A DNA stretch of 8,844 nucleotides from Hyphomicrobiales bacterium (GTDB lineage: Bacteria; Pseudomonadota; Alphaproteobacteria; Rhizobiales; Beijerinckiaceae), in contig JANYDZ010000288.1 of the NCBI GenBank assembly GCA_025363375.1, positions 1 through 8,844 of the forward strand, read 5' to 3'. The first letter of the stretch is position 1. Each line of letters begins with the position of its first letter. Positions 6,222 through 8,844 of this stretch are shown here, in pieces. Both the position numbers and the translations under genes were made by a program. The notes beneath the pieces are model-generated. The model did not search any database. It saw only the letters and a list, made by a program, of their open reading frames with translations, and was not told where the DNA came from.

Positions 6222-7231
6222 GGCGCCTTGTCGCCAGTCTGCCGCTTTGCGCCGCGCTCATCGCGCAGGCGCGCGCCGATCCCGTTGAAGAATTCTACAA
6301 AGGCCGCGTGGTGACGCTCGTCGTCGGCTCCGCCGAGGGCGGTACATACGACACGACGGGCCGCCTCATGGCGCGCTGGCTCGGCAAATTCCTGCCGGGC
6401 AATCCCACAATTATTGTGCAGAACATGCCGGGCGCCTCCAGCCTGCGGGCGTTTCAATGGCTCTACTTGCTCGCGCCGAAGGACGGCTCGACGCTGGGCT
6501 TCGTGCAGCCCAGTGTTATTCTCAATCGTTTGACCGAGCCGACCGCCAATTATGAGCCGCGGAAATTCACGGTCATCGGCCGCTTCGATCCCATCACGAC
6601 GTTCGGCACGGCGTGGCACACGTCCGGCGTGGCGAGCGTCGAGGACGCCAAACAGCGCGATATTTTCATGAGCGCTTCTTCGGCGGTCGGCGCGGCGGCG
6701 TTCGTTCCCTGGACGCTCAACCGTCTGGTCGGCACGAAGTTCAGGGTCGTGCGCGGCTACGAGAACGAAGCCGCGACGACGTTGGCCATGGAGCGCGGCG
6801 AGACGCAGGGCGTCGGCTCGTCGACGCTGGAATTCATCAGGAACAAAGCCGGCTGGATCGCCGGGAAAAAGGTCAGGTTCATTTATACGATCGCGCTGCA
6901 ACGGCATCGCGACGTGCCCGACAGCCCGACCATCGTGGAACTCGCAAAGAACGGGGAGGACAGGCAGGTGCTTGAACTGCTCGCCAGCGTCTCCACCATT
7001 GGCCGCGTCCTCTACGCCCCGCCGAACGTGCCGGCGGACCGCGCGGCGGCCTTGCGCAAGGCGTTTGAGGCCATGGCGAAGGACGAGGCCTTTCTGACCG
7101 AGGCCTCGCGCTTTTCGAGCGAGCCCGAAATCCTCGCCGCGGGTGAAGTCAGCGCGCTCATTGACCGCGACATGTCCATGTCGAAGACCGTGATCGACAG
7201 GCTCAAGGAAGTCATCGAGCCCATGGATTGA
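6218..7231 (+). CDS. TctC/Bug-type periplasmic solute-binding protein
   Basis: Exported binding protein of 337 residues related to the substrate-binding subunits of tripartite tricarboxylate transporters, which capture carboxylates in the periplasm. Residues 1-20 form a signal peptide: positive start (RR), a hydrophobic core, and an ARA cleavage site before DPVEEFYKGR. The mature part shows family features: VVTLVVGSAEGGTYDTTGRL (31-50) at the ligand-carboxylate loop, VQNMPGASS (67-75), and the C-terminal LYAPPNVPADRAAALRKAF. The frame is open upstream to 6095, but GTG 6218 gives the signal peptide directly and overlaps the dioxygenase stop by four bases (GTGA), so it is the likely start. No TctA or TctB membrane gene follows, so it must work with components encoded elsewhere or as a sensor subunit. 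Uptake of the dioxygenase substrate is the obvious guess. Confidence 0.88.
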   Translation: MRRLVASLPLCAALIAQARADPVEEFYKGRVVTLVVGSAEGGTYDTTGRLMARWLGKFLPGNPTIIVQNMPGASSLRAFQWLYLLAPKDGSTLGFVQPSVILNRLTEPTANYEPRKFTVIGRFDPITTFGTAWHTSGVASVEDAKQRDIFMSASSAVGAAAFVPWTLNRLVGTKFRVVRGYENEAATTLAMERGETQGVGSSTLEFIRNKAGWIAGKKVRFIYTIALQRHRDVPDSPTIVELAKNGEDRQVLELLASVSTIGRVLYAPPNVPADRAAALRKAFEAMAKDEAFLTEASRFSSEPEILAAGEVSALIDRDMSMSKTVIDRLKEVIEPMD

Positions 7232-7257
7232 GGCGTTCGGGCCCGCAGGGAGGCAAC

Positions 7258-7762
7258 ATGCGCAGGCATTTCCAGAAACATTGCATCGCGGGGCTCGTCG
7301 GGTCCGCCCTGTTGTCGGGCGCCGCCGTCGCCCGGCCGGCGCCCGGCGGGCGTTCCATCACGCAGGGCCGCGCGCGGACCATTGTCGAGAATCTTTTCAA
7401 GTGCCCTGTCGCCGACGCGCGCAATCAACGCGTTGGCGGGCTCGCAAGCCCTCGCGTTCCAGCGCGGCGAATGGGTCCTCGCCCGGTTTCAGGGCGGGAA
7501 ATACTGGTTCCCCGGCATCGTGCAATCCGACGCGCGCGGCCTCGTCGCCATCCGTTATGACGACGGCGATGTGGAGACGCGGCCCGGCAATCAGGTGCGC
7601 CCCTACGATTGGCGCGTCGGCTCGAGCGTGGACTGCAACTGGCAGAGGCGGGGCGAATGGTACGCCGGCCGCATCACCGCGCTGCGCGGCGGCTCGCTCG
7701 CCATCGCCTATAGCGACGGCGACAGCGAGACGACGACAACGGGAATGTGTCGGTCGAGGTGA
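7258..7762 (+). pseudogene. Frameshifted secreted protein with two Tudor/agenet-like repeats
   Basis: ATG 7258 has a strong ribosome site, AGGGAGG (7247-7253), and starts a signal peptide (MRRHFQKH, hydrophobic core, AAVA cleavage). That frame reads on to about VENLFKCPVADAR and then loses sense, stopping at 7560. A second frame carries the rest to TGA 7762. It encodes two similar beta-barrel-like repeats: GEWVLARFQGGKYWFPGIV with a DDGDVE end, and GSSVDCNWQRRGEWYAGRI with a SDGDSE end. These look like Tudor/agenet-type modules, seen in some bacterial secreted proteins of unknown role. Restoring one CG dinucleotide in the CGCGCGC run at 7416-7422 joins both frames into one protein of about 168 residues. 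The second frame has no ATG and only a TTG at 7382 with no clear ribosome site. It may be a true pseudogene or a sequencing error. It lies 26 nt after the binding-protein stop. Confidence 0.65.
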
Positions 7763-7780
7763 GGGGGCAGGGCGGTTCCC

Positions 7781-7810
7781 CTTCTCCCGGTTTCACGGGA
7801 GAAGCGCTTT
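7781..7810 (+). terminator. Terminator-like hairpin after the Tudor-like gene
   Basis: CTTCTCCCG (7781-7789) and CGGGAGAAG (7796-7804) form a perfect 9-bp stem with a 6-nt loop, followed by CGCTTTTG. It begins 18 nt after the stop at 7762 and is the best candidate terminator for the plus-strand arm. The T-run is only four bases and starts three bases after the stem, and this stem is also common in alphaproteobacterial intergenic repeats, so its role is not certain. Confidence 0.5.
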
Positions 7811-7872
7811 TGCCGCCTATCCATTTCGACGACGCGCTGAGCGGCGAAGGTTGGGGGAAGGTAAACTGTCCA

Positions 7873-7905
7873 CGAAGCCACTCCCGCAGGGGCTTCGGCC
7901 TGCGG
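7873..7905 (+). repeat. Two overlapping, mutually exclusive 7-bp stems
   Basis: CGAAGCC (7873-7879) can pair with GGCTTCG (7891-7897), and CCGCAGG (7884-7890) can pair with CCTGCGG (7899-7905). The halves interleave, so both can form together only as a pseudoknot. The single nucleotide between 7897 and 7899 makes that sterically hard, so alternative folds are more likely. No leader gene or downstream plus-strand gene explains an attenuator here. Confidence 0.4.
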
Positions 7906-7987
7906 TCGATTTCCAGAAGCGAAGCGGAACGGGTTTGAGGCTTTCACTCGCCCCAAAATGGTTGAATCAAAAAAATTCATGCTGGAA

Positions 7988-8113
7988 AGCCGGGATTTTT
8001 AGGCGTTTTGCGCCCGGCTGATTCGCGAAATTCACGAATTTTGAGAATCGCTGAAATAGCCGCGCGGGGTTTTCAGCTCGTTTGCGCAACTTGGTGATCC
8101 GCTCACTCACCAA
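7988..8113. repeat. Array of four consecutive stem-loops
   Basis: Stem 1 is AGCCGGG/CCCGGCT (7988-7994 with 8013-8019, 18-nt loop). Stem 2 (8020-8049) begins at the next base and has two 14-nt arms with a single mismatch, one G-T pair and a 2-nt centre. Stem 3 again begins at the next base: GCTGAAA/TTTCAGC (8050-8056 with 8071-8077). After 13 nt, stem 4 is TTGGTGA/TCACCAA (8091-8097 with 8107-8113), which ends 2 nt before the HNH gene's 3' boundary and may be its terminator, though no T-run follows. The array could be a structured RNA, a recombination or binding site, or a decayed mobile repeat. Confidence 0.5.
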
Positions 8114-8115
8114 AA

Positions 8116-8535
8116 TCAGGCGCGATCTTTCTTACCTTGGTTGCATTTGCGGCAAAGGGTCTGAAGATTTTCCAGTTCATTTCCTCCGCCCTTTGCAACT
8201 GGATGAATGTGGTCAACTTCAAGTTCAACTTTATGGTCGTTCGAAGGACTCGCTCCGCATCTGGCACAACGGTAATTGTCGCGTTTGAGAGCAGTCCATC
8301 TGTCTTTTAGTGGGATCGTGATGCGCTGGGTCGTCGTTACTTTGCCTGCCAGTAAAGTATCACGGGAAATGCGCCCATCATGAAAAGCTGCGAGCGCCTC
8401 ACATGCAGCCCGAACGCTACCCCAATGGCGCTTATACGGAGACTCGGATATTTTTTCCCCGAGAGTTGCAATCTGTCTCTTGCCTGGCGTGAAGTGGACC
8501 CCTAACTGCGTATTCCGACGAAGCCGGCCATGCAT
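8116..8535 (-). CDS. Small HNH endonuclease, probably N-terminally truncated
   Basis: Nuclease of the zinc-stabilised HNH (beta-beta-alpha-metal) type. From ATG 8535 it has 139 residues. The HNH core is C90-x2-C93 (CARCG), D108-H109 (EVDHIHPVAKGG), N123 (ENLQTLC) and C128-x2-C131-N132, where the third motif residue is Asn instead of His, as in many family members. Before it, SPYKRHWGSVRAACEAL (about 32-48) resembles the short helical unit found before the nuclease core in homing-type HNH proteins. Such proteins usually carry more N-terminal sequence, so truncation is likely. The start is uncertain: neither ATG 8535 nor the in-frame TTG 8598 has a good ribosome site. The gene looks AT-richer than the catabolic genes and sits between a hairpin array and an IS remnant, which suggests transfer. 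A role in DNA cutting is expected; whether it serves defence, a phage or a mobile element cannot be said. Confidence 0.75.
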   Translation of the reverse strand: MHGRLRRNTQLGVHFTPGKRQIATLGEKISESPYKRHWGSVRAACEALAAFHDGRISRDTLLAGKVTTTQRITIPLKDRWTALKRDNYRCARCGASPSNDHKVELEVDHIHPVAKGGGNELENLQTLCRKCNQGKKDRA

Positions 8536-8547
8536 TCCGATCGGAAT
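8534..8547. repeat. 14-bp perfect palindrome at the HNH gene start
   Basis: ATTCCGATCGGAAT is a perfect palindrome that overlaps the putative ATG of the HNH gene. The half-site ATCGGAAT recurs about 22 bp away near 8564-8571. It could be an operator for a dimeric repressor or part of the element that carried the gene. No function is shown. Confidence 0.5.
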
Positions 8548-8635
8548 CGGTGGCCGGATTGAATCGGAATTCGCACTCAGGCCGCTCAGAACAGTCAAAA
8601 TCGCAAAAATTTGGGATTTGCGCGGCCATTTTCGA

Positions 8636-8650
8636 CCAAATTTAATTTGG
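8636..8650. repeat. Short inverted repeat CCAAATT-t-AATTTGG
   Basis: Seven-bp arms surround a single T. It lies next to the point where similarity to the transposase ends and supplies the stop codon of the remnant frame. The nearby AAATTTGGG at about 8605 repeats part of the arm. It may be part of an old element end. Confidence 0.35.
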
Positions 8651-8755
8651 GCGCGGAGTTTTCACACGGTCTGCATGTTGCAAGCTAACAATCTGATCGA
8701 GCCGCGCCCGAAAAAAATCATTTTGCCCGCTGTCGCGCCCTTCGCTGGGACGCAT
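8642..8755 (-). pseudogene. IS5-family transposase, 5' fragment
   Basis: ATG 8755 is preceded by GGGAG (8763-8767) at 7 nt and opens MRPSEGRDSGQNDFFRARL, followed by DQIVSLQHA. This is the characteristic N-terminus of a large group of IS5-family transposases in Alphaproteobacteria (pattern MRPRERRxxGQxDLFRARLDQI). After codon 28 the sequence leaves the family and the frame ends at TAA 8642-8644, giving 37 codons instead of several hundred. The DDE catalytic core is wholly absent, so no active transposase is made. The recognition rests on recall of the family, not on a search. Confidence 0.8.
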
Positions 8756-8844
8756 CGCGAATCTCCCGCCTTGTGCCTCACAAAGCAAGTGAATCACAGG
8801 GATTTCGCCGATGCAAATTGCAAGAAAACAAACGTGAATGCGAT
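8672..8844 (-). mobile_element. Remnant of an IS5-family insertion sequence (left end)
   Basis: The preserved part runs from about 8672 (loss of transposase similarity) to at least the window edge and includes the short leader before the transposase start. I cannot see the terminal inverted repeat or a target duplication with certainty. Its outer end may lie within the last bases or just beyond. The truncated end faces the HNH gene, so deletion or a later insertion probably joined these two pieces. Confidence 0.6.

Larger units (their letters stand above)
7763..8115. other. 353-bp gene-free region rich in inverted repeats
   Basis: I see no convincing gene here. The region holds a terminator-like hairpin (7781-7804), two overlapping alternative stems (7873-7905) and a run of four stem-loops (7988-8113). 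The stretch around 7910-7935 (CAGAAGCGAAGCGGAACGGG) has the look of an interspersed intergenic repeat, which I cannot confirm. Short open frames at 7747-7938 and 7708-7980 lack ribosome sites and known motifs. Confidence 0.6.

Noticed and set aside
7988..8535. HEARO/IscB-type system (structured RNA with an HNH protein)
   Set aside because: The protein lacks RuvC segments and is far too small, and the stem-loops lie downstream of the gene, not upstream.
8432..8629. Minus-strand frame starting at ATG 8629 as the missing N-terminus of the HNH protein
   Set aside because: It is in a different frame, and its translation shows no helical repeat or other similarity to HNH-protein N-termini.
8836..8844. 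GTG near the right edge as the start of a plus-strand gene
   Set aside because: Only three codons are visible and there is no ribosome site; it lies inside the IS remnant's leader.

Overview
The window reads as chromosomal DNA from a high-GC alphaproteobacterium, most likely a member of the Hyphomicrobiales (Rhizobiales). This is inferred from the GC-rich codon usage, the TctC-type binding protein, the YfcG-like glutathione transferase and an IS5-family remnant of a kind common in that group. No species can be named from the sequence alone.

Layout. (a) 2-262 (+) is the 3' end of an unrecognised gene, followed by a YfcG/YghU-like glutathione transferase (314-1015, +). (b) A compact stand-alone EAL-domain c-di-GMP phosphodiesterase (1161-1937, -) with all catalytic residues converges on the transferase gene. 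(c) A minus-strand, operon-like group reads from 5182 down to 2095: an LLM-class flavin-dependent monooxygenase, an alpha/beta hydrolase with cysteine in the nucleophile position, and a DHDPS/NAL-superfamily lyase closest to the hydratase-aldolases. (d) Divergent from it across a 175-bp promoter region lies a plus-strand pair: a TauD/TfdA Fe(II)/2-oxoglutarate dioxygenase (5358-6221) and an exported TctC/Bug-type solute-binding protein (6218-7231). (e) At 7258-7762 is a secreted protein with two Tudor/agenet-like repeats, broken by an apparent frameshift. (f) 7763-8115 has no gene but is unusually rich in inverted repeats, including three stem-loops that abut without spacing and a fourth 13 nt further on. 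(g) From 8116 to the end the DNA looks AT-richer and foreign: a small HNH endonuclease gene (-), a 14-bp perfect palindrome at its putative start, and the first 28 codons of an IS5-family transposase (-).

How the genes may work together. The five genes of (c) and (d) look like a divergently transcribed catabolic module. The binding protein would capture a small carboxylated compound. The monooxygenase and dioxygenase would oxygenate it, the hydrolase would cut an ester, lactone or C-C bond, and the aldolase would split the product into an aldehyde and pyruvate. Each arm contains a gene pair joined by an identical 4-nt GTGA stop/start overlap, which indicates translational coupling. The substrate is unknown; the order of steps is inference. 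The region from about 7258 rightwards shows decay and insertion: a frameshifted gene, palindromes, an HNH gene and a truncated IS.
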